A stretch of DNA of 64,000 nucleotides from Cytidiella melzeri. Its lineage: Eukaryota; Basidiomycota; Agaricomycetes; Polyporales; Irpicaceae. This document shows, piece by piece, positions 33,889 through 46,388 of this stretch. The DNA lies in the NCBI GenBank assembly GCA_022592445.1, contig JABYQR010000186.1, positions 1 through 64,000 of the forward strand, given 5' to 3'. The translations under genes were made by a program, and so were the position numbers. The notes under the pieces are model-generated. The model had not been told where the DNA came from and searched no databases. It saw only the letters and a program-made list of their open reading frames with translations. Numbering within the stretch: the stretch's first letter is position 1; each line of letters starts with the position of its first letter.

Positions 33889-36401
33889 TGATCCCCACCC
33901 GCCGCGGCCATCGTCACTCGAATCTCACCGCCCGTGTGGCGAAGCAGTATGGCGTATGCTGTGACCAAGCTGTACCTCTAACCACCCTCACGGTCGTTGG
34001 TTCATTCATCCGAGTGTTTTCCCGTCAAGACGACGCAGATTATCAAATTTCTGCAATCCCTGCTCCCCCCCTATCCCCCTCTAACATGCACGCGCCCCAC
34101 AACTCGGATCACACGTACCAGCTTTTTTTTTTCTTCTCACTTTGCTGATCATCTGCGGGATGATTTACCCGCCGGACCACACAAGCCTATCAAAGAGTCT
34201 CACTGACCCTTTACGTGTCAAACACGCAGACTCTTTCTAACGCAAGGAACTGAAACGGACTGTCAAATGTAGCACATCACTCATCTCATCGTTTATTATC
34301 ATTATACATCTTTCCCACATCACTCATCGCTCATCGACAATCACTCAACCCCGCCACCAATAATTTAGCCCATGGACTCCCTGTTCTTCTTCTATTTTTT
34401 TTTGTTTATTTGTTTGTTTGTATGACATTGCTATCGTCAATATTTCGCTGTCCACTGGTAGTCACTAATTGTATATGTGTGTTTCCTGGAAGAGAATAAA
34501 TAGGACGTGGACGAATTATTTTCACCAGCAATGCAGAGGCTGTTCTTCTTCGACAGGTAGAATGGAGATTAGTAGTATAGAATGGGTGGATGACGCCGAT
34601 TGTCATTGTATGCCTGCATTCCTTTGTTATTGTTATTGTCTGAAATCATTTTACTGTTGGGTGTGCAGCAACTCGCCGCTTGCGTTTACTTCAGGTTCAG
34701 GTTCAGGTTCAGGTTTGAACAAGATCATCCAACGTCTGGGCCAAGCTCGTAGTGCACACTACTTACTTACCCCCATTTTTTTTTAACTTTAACTCATTTC
34801 CACCCACTTTCGGAATACCAGTGGAAGGAAATTTGTGTGAATTTGATTGTAACGTACGTACTACCCGTTTGTTCTGATCCCGCCTTTTTTTGGGGGGGCG
34901 GGGGGTGGGGGAGAGAAAAACTTTCAAAAAACCGTCCATCTTGTTTCATAGTTGCGTGTACGATACGATACTTGGGAGTGTTCAATGGTAGCTAAGTTAG
35001 TTGTGGTCATAGTTGGCCCTGCCTGCTGTGCAGTGCAGGGATTACAGTACAGTACAGTACAGTCACGGTACAGTGGATACTTTTTGCAACCCTGGATATA
35101 GCCTGTTTCAACATGATCAGCCCCCCCCTCCCTCCCTCCCTCCCCCGGCACTATGTAGCATGTGGGTTTTGAGAAACAAGGTGGTAACGTCTACTTGAAA
35201 ACTAACCGATTGGACTCCAACTCTAATCGACCATGATCAATCAGTCTAGATCCAGAAAGGTACTAAAGCGAAGGGAAGGGGAAGGGGAAAAACAGATTAT
35301 TGGTATTGAATTGTTTGAACGAACGCCTGTACTTACCACTGCTGGTAGTTACCCTAGATCTGTTTTTGGTACCACTGGCAGAGGTGTTATGATAGGTCGT
35401 TTTTAATTGTTGTAATTGTGACAAAATCAATTGCGCTGGTTGCAAACGACTTCATTGAAAGAGAAAAAAGGTAAGGTGTCTCACTTCGGACTTTCAATGC
35501 GACCAACAAAAGAATTTTCTCCGCGTATGGCGGAATGCTAGCCGGCGGGAGGACAACTCAGGAGTGAGTGAGTGAGTAATCAGGGCAGCAGCTCCACTGC
35601 TGCAGGGATGTCAATCAAATGTGGGCCACTAACCAGTACTGCCACCCGGCCGCGGGAAGGGAGCTGTGTTTTTTAATAAAACTGCCTCAAACGATAGAAT
35701 GATCTTGTTCCAGGTACCGGTGCAGCGATGGCGATGCAACCGTTGGCATTGAGATCACACAGGTACGAATTTAATTTCAGGTGCGAGCCGTGTATCATAC
35801 TTGTGCTTAATAACGCTTCCCCCGCCCTCAAAGCAAATACAATACTAAGCAGTGGGTGTACGGCACCCCGCGAGGTCAAATCTACGCTAGAACCAGGGAT
35901 CGCAATAGATAAATGCAAAACGTACAAGGCACAACTTCGAAACAAGGTAGGTAGGTCGGCAATAGCCTGCCGTTTTAACGTGACAGCAAGCGATGCAAGA
36001 CAACTCAGGGAAGAACACACACGCGTAGCACTTGAGCAAAACTGCCTTACGCGGCTATATTGTGGTCCTACGAAAAAAAGACAAACGTCAACGTATGTAG
36101 CCGCAACAGTTTCGTCTTTGCTCTTTTTTCTTTTTTCTTTCAGCCGCAGTTTACCGTAACCGCTCACAGGGTATCCCTGCCCCTACGTGCCCTCGTGCGG
36201 ATACCCGTACTCCACGTCCGATCCTGTGCGAGCGTCCTTGGCCCACAAAGTCGAAACTTGCTTCCAGACCTTGAGCACGCCCGTTCCGATGCTAAGCGGC
36301 GCGTAAGAGGCCGAACGGGAAAAAAAAAAAAAAAAGCCATCAATAACGAACCCACATCTTTTCTGCGGTGTGTAGACGCAAGCGCCGAGGGATCATTAGA
36401 C
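33889..36401. other. Gene-poor region with simple repeats
   Basis: 2.5 kb between the WOPR stop and the MutY stop (convergent). Holds several simple repeats: GGTTCA units near 34690-34715, CAGTA units at about 35045-35064, a CCCT run near 35128-35152, GAGT units near 35560-35577 and a 14-base A run near 36322. Long open frames at 35673-36167 occur on both strands over the same DNA and have no family likeness. No gene supported. Confidence 0.5.
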
Positions 36402-38632
36402 TTACTTGGCTTCGGGAACATCCTTCATCAGCAGCCACCTCGCCGCTGCTGCTCTCTGCTCTTGCCGTCCTCCTTTCCCCTCCAAACACAACTCATCACC
36501 GTCACCTTGACCATCCACGAGCTTTCCATTCGTCCTCGCAGACGGAGCCGGCAACGTGGTTTTCTGCTGTCGCTGCTTGTTCTTGCTCTTGTTCTTCTTT
36601 TGACCACCAGCCGCGGACCGTGTGGTGGCTGAGGCCTTTGTTTGCTGCAATTCTCCTTCTTCTTCTCCGCCGATGTTATCGTCAAAAGGCCGAAATGAGG
36701 GGGGATCGCTCCCCCCTCCGCCCTCCAGGACGACCCACTGGACCCGGTACGTCTTCTTAATGTGGGAGAATACGTGAGTGACGTCCCCTGCGGACTCGAT
36801 CTTCACTATCCGCAGATGATCCACCGTTTCTGCTGGCGGCGACTGGGAGGTGTCGATAACAGCCCGAGTAGACCGTCCCCGCTCAGCAGTCCGATCGTAT
36901 GGATGCACAGGTGCGGTCAACAAACCGGACAGCAGCCGGTGCGGTAGGTCTCGCATAGCCTGCGCCGACAGCGTCTCGAGAACATTTGGGACCGTCGGGA
37001 ACTCGTGCAAGCCCGCCAACAGACCTGGACAAGCCAGCGAGATTGGGGAGGGAGTGATTTTCGGTGAGAAAAGAGGCCGTTTGTTGTCAAAAGACGCGCT
37101 CACCTGCATCCGATCGCTTGATGAGCAGGAACCACCGGTCCTGACTGCCTGGCTGATGACGCCACTCCACGACGTTGACAATGTCAAGTTCCTGCCGTGC
37201 CTTCTTCCGTTCTACCTTCATGGGGAAGGCCGTGACCGAGAGAGGAAGAGGTAGCGGTTCGCATATGCTACATAGATCCTCTATGTCTGGAGTTGCGTGG
37301 TCCCCTTGGGTATTTTCAGAGGCGCTCGGTATCTGTAATATGCAGAAGAAACAAGAATTGATAGGGGATCGCCAAGGAATGAAGGAACACATACTTTGCC
37401 ATTAGGGTGTTGACAATGCTGGTATGCTCCGCACCACGCTCGGAGGGGACATGAATCACAGTCAGGATCTCGCGGTCTGCAGACAGTCGCACCCAGCTCA
37501 ATGAGCGCTTGGTTTATATCACCCGCTCGTGTACTCGTGCGAACCATTGATTCTGCGCCTGCCCACAAGACGTCCAGAGTAGCTTTCGCCTTTGGGTTTG
37601 CATGTATGGCTAGTACACGGCCAAGTAATCGGTTGACATTGCCATCTAACTTTGAGTCAGATTGTCAGCGAGCATCTCCCCGATCCGTCACTGCCGTTCG
37701 GAGCGGCGGACAATGTCAGGGCCTGTCTGTACGTACCACAGGAACACATTCATTGTAGGCGATGGAGCAGATGGCGCCAGCGCTGTAACGACCTATCCCT
37801 GGAATTTTAGCTTCCATCTCTTTGGCGTTGTCGGGCAGGCGACCGTCTAACTCTGCGACGACCTTTTTTGAGGCGCTCAGCAGGCGAGCCGCGCGTGAGT
37901 AGTATCCCAAGCCTTTCCACAGTGCGTTGACGGTCTCGATATCGGATGCGGCCTGTAGGGAAAACCAATGTAGATGGAACATTGATATGAGGATATCCAA
38001 GCCGTGATAATCTTTGAGCACGGACTTACGAGATGCTTTATCGTAGGAAACCTGTCGGCAGCTGAATTAGAATTATGACAATGGCGCGCCACGAACTTTG
38101 CGACGCCCGGCGGAAGCGAAGAAGCTAGACCTTACCTGGTCATCCACCTGTTGTAGTACGGTATGACTGTCACGACTTGAGTCTGCTGGAGCATTATCTC
38201 GGATATCCAGACCTGCATGATAGATAAATAGGTACCATAGGAGGCTTAGTTTTTTTCTGTGAGGTTACGGCACGACAGCGACAGTATCATGCGCACCTCG
38301 TATGCCCTTTGAGCTCGCTGGTCGCGATCTAGTGCGGCGTTATAAGGTCTGCGCCATGGCATACCTCGGTGTTCGTGAACGCCAGCGTACCAGGCGAGTA
38401 GGCTTTCGCGAAGAGGCGCTGGGTCGGAGATGACGTGGATAGATGTTGGGTGGGAGGATGCGATGGCGACCGTGTCCTGGTCTGCTGTGTCTGAGTTGTG
38501 AGGTCGCCGTTTCTTTGCCTGAACAGCGTTGGCCCGGTGTGTGCAGCGCTTTTTTGCGGGAGGAGGCGCAAAAGACGCGTCGCTGTCCTCCGAATCCGAG
38601 TGTACGGTCACTACCCGTGTCCTTTTTGCCAT
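36402..38632 (-). CDS. MYH1: MutY-type adenine DNA glycosylase
   Basis: Seven exons: 38632-38297, 38212-38136, 38051-38030, 37952-37737, 37649-37395, 37332-37104, 37024-36402. The enzyme removes adenine mispaired with 8-oxoguanine in base excision repair. Visible parts: a basic, acidic-patch N-terminus, [12 protein letters not shown] (catalytic Glu), the helix-hairpin-helix [25 protein letters not shown] (catalytic Asp), and the iron-sulfur loop [17 protein letters not shown] with C-x6-C-x2-C-x5-C spacing. A NUDIX-like C-terminal domain follows ([20 protein letters not shown] ... [20 protein letters not shown]). It is interrupted by a Lys/Gln-rich insertion ([13 protein letters not shown]) near the end, absent from most relatives. 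All key residues are present, so it should be active. The first exon carries a nuclear-signal-like [19 protein letters not shown]. Confidence 0.93.
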
Positions 38633-39222
38633 CGGACGTGCTGGTCGACCCTCGTTAGCTGCCTGAACAACGCGACGCAGTGGCAGGGACGTACCAGTTC
38701 AGCGTAGTGGATTCAACGTACTACAAGTTTGAACGCTGAAACGCGCTACATCATATTGTGACGACTCGCGACAGCCGTGACATGAAAGTCACGTTTGTTT
38801 ATTCTGTCATGGCCAGCAAGTCTGTCAAGTGCGTATCATTTGCCACAATAATTACTTAACCAGCGACGTTCGTCTCTGTACTGAACCAGAAAATAAAGAT
38901 TCAAGTACACTCTTAGAACTTCAAGAAACCATCAGGTCACTTCTGCCCACTCGCGCCCACAACCACGATAGCCTTTGCCACGCTCCTCGGTGGTTTCAAC
39001 TCGGTATTTGCTGGAATACGTGTATTCTTTGCGACGTGTTTGAGTGTGGCCAGCGAGAGTGTTTCAGCACCGCCCGGATTGATGTTGATGCCACTTTCTC
39101 ACGCCCGCCGAACCGCCACGTCGACGTTGGCTGCGGCGTCTCCCAACTTTGAACTCGACGTTCATCCAACTCTCTCCCTCTCATTCCTTCCCATTTTCTT
39201 CATCTTTGCCACTCTTCGCCAA
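38633..39222. promoter_or_regulatory. Divergent intergenic region (MutY / SURF4)
   Basis: 590 bp between two start codons. The SURF4 side is C/T-rich (CTCTCCCTCTCATTCCTTCC). No other feature seen. Confidence 0.45.
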
Positions 39223-40531
39223 ATGACATCGCGCATAAACATCGCTCGTCCTGCTGGAGTCTCTGGAGGCTACCAGCCGGATCCACATGGTTTTGGCAAC
39301 TCACGCCCCTCGGGCGGATACAGGGCTGCAAACCCCGACGACCCTCTCGAAAAATTTCGCATGTTCGCTCGTCAAGTTGAAGACAACATCGACATCTCCG
39401 CACAACCGCTAAAGCCATACTTGCCTGCCATTGGCAGGTTCCTCATCGTCGTCACTTTCCTGGAGGATTCAGTGCGAATTGTGACACAGTGGTCTGACCA
39501 GCTCTGGTATCTGCAAAGGTGTGTGTATATGCGCTACACGCTTACTCCCCTCCATCTCATACCCGGAACGCTCCTCCCTCCCAGACATCGTCACTTCCCA
39601 TGGGGTCTCTCGCACATCTTCCTCGCTCTCAACGTCGTGGTGAGTGTGCATGGAGCCGGTTGAGCGTACCCGGATATTGACGTTCCCATGTCTATTAGTT
39701 GATGTTGGTAGGCGCTGGCTCTGTCATTGCAAAGCGTTATGCAGAATATGCTACCATCGCTCTCACATCCGTGGTCATCATGCAAGCTCTCGGTTACGGT
39801 CTTATCTTCGATTTAAGCTTTTTCCTTCGCAATCTGTCCGTAATGGGAGGACTCCTCATGGTCTTTAGCGACACGATCTACACCCGTGGACGAGCATCGT
39901 TTGCCGGCATTCCCACTCTGAGCGAGACTGACCGCAAGAAATAGTGCGTTTTTTTGACTGTACGAGCTTTTGACAAGTCTCTCATCATGGCTCGTATTCT
40001 CTTGCAGCTTTCTCTTAGCAGGTCGTATTCTGCTCATCTTCCTGTTCATTGGCTTTGCTTTCCGTGGAGAGTGGAGTTTTGCACGGGTTTTCGTCTCACT
40101 CGTCGGTCTCGCCGCATGCACAATGGTTGCTGTCGGCTTCAAGGCAAAATGGGCGAGCGCGTTCCTCGTACTCGTGCTCAGCGTCTTCAACGTCTTTATC
40201 AACAACTTTTGGAGCATCCACAGTGCACACCCTCAACGTGATTTCCTCAAGTGAGTTCTGCTTCGCCGATCCTGAAAGTCTAACCTGGTTTCTGATATGT
40301 GACGTCACTAGATACGACTTTTTCCAAACCTTGTGTATGATCTGATGTTGGTTATGTTTACATGTATTGAACTGACTCTCTTCGTCTTCCAGCGATTGTC
40401 GGTGGGTTGATCCTCCTGGTCCAGATGGGTCCCGGTACGTTTTTGGCCTGCACTCGGTTAAGTTGATGTTCTCAATCAGTTGGTCATGCCTAGGTGGTCT
40501 CTCTGTCGACGAGAAGAAGAAGATATACTAG
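39223..40531 (+). CDS. ERV29: SURF4/Erv29 family ER cargo receptor
   Basis: Exons 39223-39518, 39585-39639, 39699-39943, 40008-40250, 40312-40334, 40393-40434 and 40494-40531 give 313 residues. The protein is a polytopic membrane protein that loads soluble cargo into COPII vesicles at the ER. Family blocks are MFARQVEDNIDISAQPLKPY, LPAIGRFLIVVTFLEDSVRI, QWSDQLWYLQ, YATIALTSVVIMQALGYGLI, FLRNLSVMGGLLMV, GRILLIFLFIGF and FWSIHSAHPQRDFLKYDFFQ. The C-terminus ends EKKKIY, whose last four residues (KKIY) fit the dilysine ER-retrieval signal. Start: the ATG at 39223 follows a pyrimidine-rich leader and gives the usual soluble Gly/Asn-rich N-terminus. Confidence 0.95.
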
Positions 40532-40858
40532 GCGTTGGTGTCTGGGAGCACGAAACAAGTCGACTTGCGGCCACGAGTGTACGTGACTAACATAACAACC
40601 ATTAAACGGGACAAGGCAATAGTGCTATGCACGATGATAAACGAGTACCTGTTTTCATTCTTATATATTTGTAATGCACGTTTCTCTCTCCAAACGTCAT
40701 GACTCGAAATACATAAACGACATGAATCGTGGTGGCAGAACTAGCCACCGTCCCGGCCCGGGACTTGCCGGCTAGGAGTGAATGAAACTTTTGCAGCTTT
40801 GCTTGTAAGCTGCTGCTGTGGACTAGCACAGCGCAAGCTGCCGTTACTACTCACAAGC
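40532..40858. other. Short intergenic region
   Basis: 327 bp between the SURF4 stop and the NOL10 start, same strand. It must hold a terminator and a promoter; nothing specific seen. Confidence 0.4.
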
Positions 40859-43554
40859 ATGAGTACACTACCAGACCCCAACTCGGTGAAGGTCTACACA
40901 GTCAACGGTGCTGCCTCGAGCTCGTCTTCGGCCTTACCAGACTGGCTCACTCGAAAACGCGACGCCAAGTCGAAAGGGAAACGCGTCGTGCGAGAGCACA
41001 TCGAAGGCACCCTCGAGCTCTTGCAGCACTTTGAGTTCCCGGAAGCAAGCAACCGAATCAAGGTGACCAGGGATGGGCACCACGCCGTCGCCACTGGCAC
41101 GTACAAGCCGCAGATGAGGGTGTGGGATCTGGACCAGCTTTCGCTCAAGTTTGAACGACATTCGGATGCGGAGAACGTCGATTTCCTTGTGAGTAAGTCT
41201 TTGCACTGCCATTTGAGAGCTTTCGAATATGCCTTTTCCCCCTTGGAGACTCATGCAAAGGCGTTTTCTTTTCTCTTTTTGGGTTTGCGTACTAGATGCT
41301 TTCAGATGACTGGACAAAGTCTATCCACCTGCAAAACGACCGTTCTGTCGAACTGCACTCCCAGGGCGGGTTGCACTACAGCACGCGAATACCCCGCTTC
41401 GGCCGTGCCTTGGGATACCACTTTCCTTCGTGCGACGCTCTCGTAGCTGGGGCCGGCTCGGAGGTGTACCGTCTGAACCTCGACCAGGGGCGGTTCATGA
41501 GTCCATTACAGCTCCAGGACGAAGGAGGAGACGAATTACTGGGTGTGAACGTCATTGATATCAACCCTGCGCACCAACTCTTCGCGTTCGGCATCGAGGG
41601 CAACGCGACAGTGCAATTTTGGGACCCGAGGTCGAGAACGCGAGTCGGGCTGTTGGATCTGCCTGTGAACAGGTTGCTGCCTGCAGGGAAACCTGCGGCG
41701 TCGACGCTTCCGGGTGTTGTGGATGATGTTGGGTCGGATGTATCTGTTACTGCGATCGCTTCGCGCGTGGACGGACTCTCGTACGCTATTGGGACGTCTA
41801 CAGGCCATACCTTGCTTTATGATATCCGATCTCCTCGTCCTTCAGCTATCAAAGACCAAGGGTACGGTTTACCTGTGAAGGTAGTCTCGTGGATTGAAGG
41901 TGGCAGCCGCATGGCGGGAGACGGATTGATACTGAGTGCGGACAAGAAGGTCATCAAGATATGGGACAGACATTCGGTGCGTTCAAAACACGCTTTTGCT
42001 TTTCTCTCCTCCAAAACCTGTTGACATGCCTTTGCTATCGAAGCCAACGACGAACTTCACTTCTATAACACCAGCCGCAGACATCAACGACGTATGTCAT
42101 GTGCCTGGGAGTGGTTTGCTCATGCTCGCCAACGAGGGTATCCAAATGACTAGCTACTTTATTCCCCAACTGGGCCCGGCGCCGAAATGGTGCAGCTTCC
42201 TCGAGAACCTCACAGAGGAGATGGAAGACCAGACGACGCGGACGGCGTATCAAGATTACAAGTTTGTCGAACGGAGTGAACTTTCTAGGTCAGTTCAACA
42301 CGTACTCTAATGTTCAGCTTCCTGTTCATTGTTGTTTTACTCCTCAGTCTTGGCTTGGACCACCTCGTCGGTACACCGGTTATAAAACCATACATGCACG
42401 GCTACTTCCTCTCCCTAAAGCTCTACGACACCGCGCGTCTCATTGCCAACCCGTACGTGTACGAAGAACATCGGGAACGTATGGTGCAGGAGAAGATGGA
42501 CAAGATGGCCGAGACGAGGATCCGGGCTCGGAAAGACGGGGGTGGTGTCAAGGTCAACAAGGCGTTGGCAGAAAAGATCCGGAAAGAGGAGGAACGAGAG
42601 AGGAAGAGGCAGGAGAAGAAGAAGGTGGCGCGGAAGGAGCGGGCTGGGGAGGACGGGGATGGGAATGCTATGGTGGTTGATGAAGTAGAGAACACGACGA
42701 ACGAGACAGGAGCCAGCAGTCTACTCAACGATCCTCGCTTCAAAGAACTGTTTGACAATCCTGACTTTCAGGTTGACGAGCAGAGTCGGGAGTTTGCGTT
42801 GCTCAACCCTTCTTCTGTGGCTCAGAGGCAGAATCTGCTCAATGCAACGGGGAGGAAGGGACGGACGAAGACGGCTGTGGAAGAGGAGGAGGAAGAGAGC
42901 GACAAGCCTTCGTCTGATGGTCTTGGCAGTGATGAAAGCGAAAGCGACGGAGAGTCAAGTAAAAGTGGGAGCGAAGACAGTGATGCAGCAGGAGGTATAT
43001 ACCTCTCTTTTTTATTATGTGATATTTTTTTCTTCTCACTGACGCTATTGCGCGTAGAACTCTGGACGGACGACATCCGTGCCCGAATCGCCGCGCGAGA
43101 CAGCGGCATCAGGGCACAGCGGAAGGCTCGCCAACAACCGCGTCATCCGAGCGTTCGCCTCGTACCTTTACAAACCCAGCTTAACGGCCGCGACGAGCGA
43201 TTCAACAAGAATGCTTCTTTCGGACAACGTCGCACGGCTTCTCATTCAACAACAAATTCGAAAGGGAAAGACAAGATGCGCGACATGGATTCGGTGTCGT
43301 TCGGCGCAGACGGGGGCATGGAGATGACATACATCCCGTCGTCGGGTGCCGCGAACGCAGACTCCGTCGATGGCGGTGCTTCCAACCGAAGCAAAAAGCC
43401 TCAGCGAAGAAAAGGTGTCGAGTCGTTTGGGGCAGGCATGGAGAAGGGAGGCGAGGAGCCTGAGCTCGGGCTCAGCGAGAGCGAACGTAAAGGTCGCACG
43501 CAACGGAGAAAAGGCATGCGGAGCGGTAGTAAAAATACATTCAGACGGATGTAG
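40859..43554 (+). CDS. ENP2: NOL10/Enp2 ribosome-biogenesis WD-repeat protein
   Basis: Five exons (40859-41188, 41296-41976, 42044-42288, 42348-42994, 43058-43554) give 799 residues. Acts in the nucleolus in early 40S (SSU processome) maturation. The N-terminal WD40 region has the family signature IKVTRDGHHAVATGTYKPQM, WDLDQLSLKFERHSDAENV, YRLNLDQGRF and ADKKVIKIWDRHS. The next segment reads LVGTPVIKPYMHGYFLSLKL and YDTARLIANPYVYEEHRE. The NUC153 motif is NDPRFKELFDNPDFQVDEQS. The tail is highly charged (EEEEEESDKPSSDGLGSDES) and Lys/Arg-rich (KGMRSGSKNTFRRM), as expected for a nucleolar protein. The gene ends 195 bp before a convergent neighbour. Confidence 0.94.
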
Positions 43555-43749
43555 ATTGTTTGTAGGTTGTGCTATGTAATGCTCTTTCGGCTGGCGTTTT
43601 TGTTTGAGTTCGTGGGTGATGTCTATAAGTTATCACTGTAGTCGTAACGATATAAATAATGAAGAAAAAAAATCCGGTGTCATGAAACGAAGAGAAAGAA
43701 GAAGAAAAAAGGTGAGGTCCTATAACGCCCTGGGCCCACACTCTTCTGG

Positions 43750-45452
43750 CTATTTCCTGCTTTTTGCCTGTAAACCGCTTACGGGGAGTAACCCTCCGCG
43801 AGGCTCGAAAGGCACGCTAGTAGGATTAAGGTCTGACCTAAGTCCTCGTGGCTCAAATGCGGGTGCACGACTTGACAGGTTCGATATCGACGCGGGAACG
43901 GGGGAAAGGCTCGAGGAAGAGCCTGACGTGCTGCCGTTAGCTGAAGGGGGTGTTTGCCTCCAACTCGGGACGGATTGGCTGTGCGTATGGGCAGGGTGGA
44001 GCTTGACGACGCCTTGTCTTGACAGAGGGAGGTTCGCTCGACCAGGACGTTGTATTGGATCTGGGCGGGCGATAGGCTGTACAGGTTGGCGTGACAGACT
44101 TGCAGGATGCGAATGCCGTTTCTGTTGCGTTTGCGGCTGCGTCTGGGCTTGGCTGGGAGGTTGCTGAGAAGAAAAAATGCTGTCCTCGCGTGTTGGAACC
44201 AGCTCGTAATCCTCGGAAACGTTCTCTTCAAAGCTATAGCCATACGGATCGTTCTCTACGCGCTCACGCTCCTCTTCCAGCCGACGTAGTTTCTCTTCGA
44301 GCTCGTTGATGATCCCACCTGGTGCATCCAGCTTCTCGCGTCGAGTGGTGAGCCTATCCAGACGCCCCGAAAGAGCCACAATCTCAGCCTGCTTGGCTTC
44401 TGTCCTCTTGTTCTCCCTCGCCTCAGCTTCTTCTCTTCGCGCTCGTGTCAGCTTCGACTCTTGTTCCACCTGCTGCCACTGCACCTCCAGCTCCTCTTTG
44501 CGTCGCAGCAGCACCGGCAACGCATCTTCAAGTTCCTGAACGTGAGCTTGTACTTGCTCGGCCGCAGCTAAAGCCTGTCGAGCAGCCTCCTGCAACGCAC
44601 GAGCTTTTTGACGCGCCCGGAGCTCTGCCGGTGCGCTGCGTTCGGATGCACGTTTTAGGGCCTCAATCTCCGCACGTACCGCTGCGTCTGCTTTTTGTGC
44701 ATCTCGCCGTGCAGTCTTTAGGGTACTTGTGAGTGTTGTATGTTCGTTGTTGAGTAAGGATAGTGTATGGTTCAATTGTAAACGACGGTCTTCGAGCGAA
44801 AAGGAGGGCGGTGTTTCTGGGCCGTCGAGGTCTGCTGGTGAAGAGGTTGACTGAGGAGAGGATGGGTCGGTCGCAAGAGTTGAGAGTGTGGTAGGAAAGC
44901 TTTGCTCAGGTTGTTCGGGTACCTCGTCTGTTGAGATATCTTGAGAGGCGTCCAGATCTGACATATTCGAAGCATCTTCTATCATGGTTTGAAACAGGTG
45001 AACAGGGCGCGAGTGGGCGCAAGGGTACACATACCGGTCGTGATCTGGCTCCGCAAGGTCTTCTCATTTGGCACAATACCCAGCTCGACGTCGTACTGCC
45101 TACCAGGCATGAGCCCGAACAAGATTATGATGGCCTCGTCTGCCTCATCGTCGATCTTCATGAGCACTCTCTGCCAAGGCGTACCGTTGACTTTGACCGA
45201 CAGACCCTTGGATAACACGTCTGATACAATCTGGATACGTCGCCCGCTGGAACAAGCATGTTCTTCAATGTCGCGATCGTCGTCGTCGTTAGTGATTCCG
45301 AGAGATGCGAGGGACTGCTCGGTCGTCGTCGAATCGGCACCAAGAGGGGATGAAAGGACGAATGTCGCTGACACGGACGTAATCTCCCGCACAACTAGAG
45401 ACAATGTTGGCCGCCACGGTCGGATAGAATGCCATTGCGAAACACCGTTCAT
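43750..45452 (-). CDS. Coiled-coil protein with N-terminal beta-type domain
   Basis: Two exons, 45452-45035 and 44978-43750, give 548 residues. The N-terminal exon (SLVVREITSVSATFVLSSPL ... WQRVLMKIDDEADEAIIILF ... LMPGRQYDVELGIV) reads like a fibronectin-III-type fold. The middle is a long coiled coil (about residues 220-370: EDRRLQLNHTLSLLNNEHTT ... EELEVQWQQVEQESK ... LEEKLRRLEEERERVENDP). The last 180 residues are disordered and Ser/Pro/Gln-rich, with SFEPRG-like repeats near the end (AFEPRGLRSDL, PFEPRGGLLPV). It looks conserved in Agaricomycetes from memory, but I know no function. It could be a scaffold; that is a guess from architecture only. Confidence 0.75.
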
Positions 45453-45500
45453 CTTTTAATTGGTAAGACTAGCAAGAGGTAGTAAGGGGGCGAGTAGCTT

Positions 45501-45917
45501 TCAGCGTTTGCGAGGGCGTAGAGATGGGTCCAGATGCGCGCCCAACTCCTCCCCACTAATATCAGACAGTTCACTAAGCTCTAGTTGCGGTTTGACCTGT
45601 AGAAGGAGACTGGCCTCACCTGCGTGAAGTAACTTGATGATGCCCGAAGGGCTAATGCGGTACCAAGTCTGAACCTCTGCCAAGCCTCTACTGTGTTCGT
45701 GACAGCCACCTATAAACTGATCTTCGTTGCAGGATATAATCCACTTGTTGTGATGAAAAGAGTCGTGCGGATGGTCGGTGAAGGTACTGGCAGCGGAGAT
45801 GAGGGTAAGGAGGAAACGTTCGAATGGGCGCTCCGTCGCGCCCTTTTCCTGATTTGGGCCTCCCCGACGACTAACCAAGACGGCATTCGCAGAACAGCAG
45901 TCAGTGGCTCGCAACAA
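45501..45917 (-). CDS. Small unknown gene
   Basis: A minus-strand open frame of 138 codons with protein-like content: DSFHHNKWIISCNEDQFI, AEVQTWYRISPSGIIKL, ASLLLQVKPQLELSELSDIS and a basic end LDPSLRPRKR (stop at 45501-45503). The stretches between these blocks look like short introns (for example GTGGCTGTC...GGCAG at about 45710-45680), so the real protein is probably shorter. No in-frame ATG opens the long frame, so the start is unresolved. Tail-to-head with the coiled-coil gene. Family not recognised. Confidence 0.45.
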   Translation of the reverse strand: MLRATDCCSANAVLVSRRGGPNQEKGATERPFERFLLTLISAASTFTDHPHDSFHHNKWIISCNEDQFIGGCHEHSRGLAEVQTWYRISPSGIIKLLHAGEASLLLQVKPQLELSELSDISGEELGAHLDPSLRPRKR

Positions 45918-46388
45918 TGTGGCTCGTCGTGATCAGCTAGCTCCGCGAGTTCGTGTTTTGCCTCGTCTCTTCAACTCGCCTTACACATACACCAGCACTA
46001 CATGTAAGTGCGCATTGCTACCAGCCGTTGTATCTGAATTCAGCACTCCAGAGTTCTGACGTTCGACGGTCACTCAGTATAGGGCAAGTCCATATCTCTA
46101 CAGCTATTGACACTGGTCGCGTACGACGCCCTGCCTCAAGTTCTGCAAACATCGCGCTCTCTCGTAAGTCATGATGAACAAATGGTGTCTGCCGAGTCCT
46201 CGCTTCCGTGTCCTTTGCAACGGTGATACGCTCAAACTGTATGTGGGACTTGTTGGTTTCAGATGGAAAATCAGAATACTGATAAATACAACGCGGTTGA
46301 CAATGACTATATATGCATATAAACACCGCATAAACTCATCCTATACTGTCGTCCCCCCACCTCTTCATCCACACCTCGTCAACACCAG
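45918..46388. promoter_or_regulatory. Divergent intergenic region upstream of nitronate monooxygenase
   Basis: About 470 bp with no clear gene. Close to the start is a TATATGCATATAAA-like AT-rich element (about 46309-46323), about 65 bp before the ATG, which could serve as a TATA box. Confidence 0.45.

Noticed and set aside
35673..36167. Long ORFs on both strands
   Set aside because: They cover the same DNA in opposite directions with no recognisable protein; GC-rich composition alone can keep such frames open.
36160..36320. 5S rRNA-like fragment
   Set aside because: Only loose likeness; the conserved internal promoter boxes of 5S genes could not be found in order.
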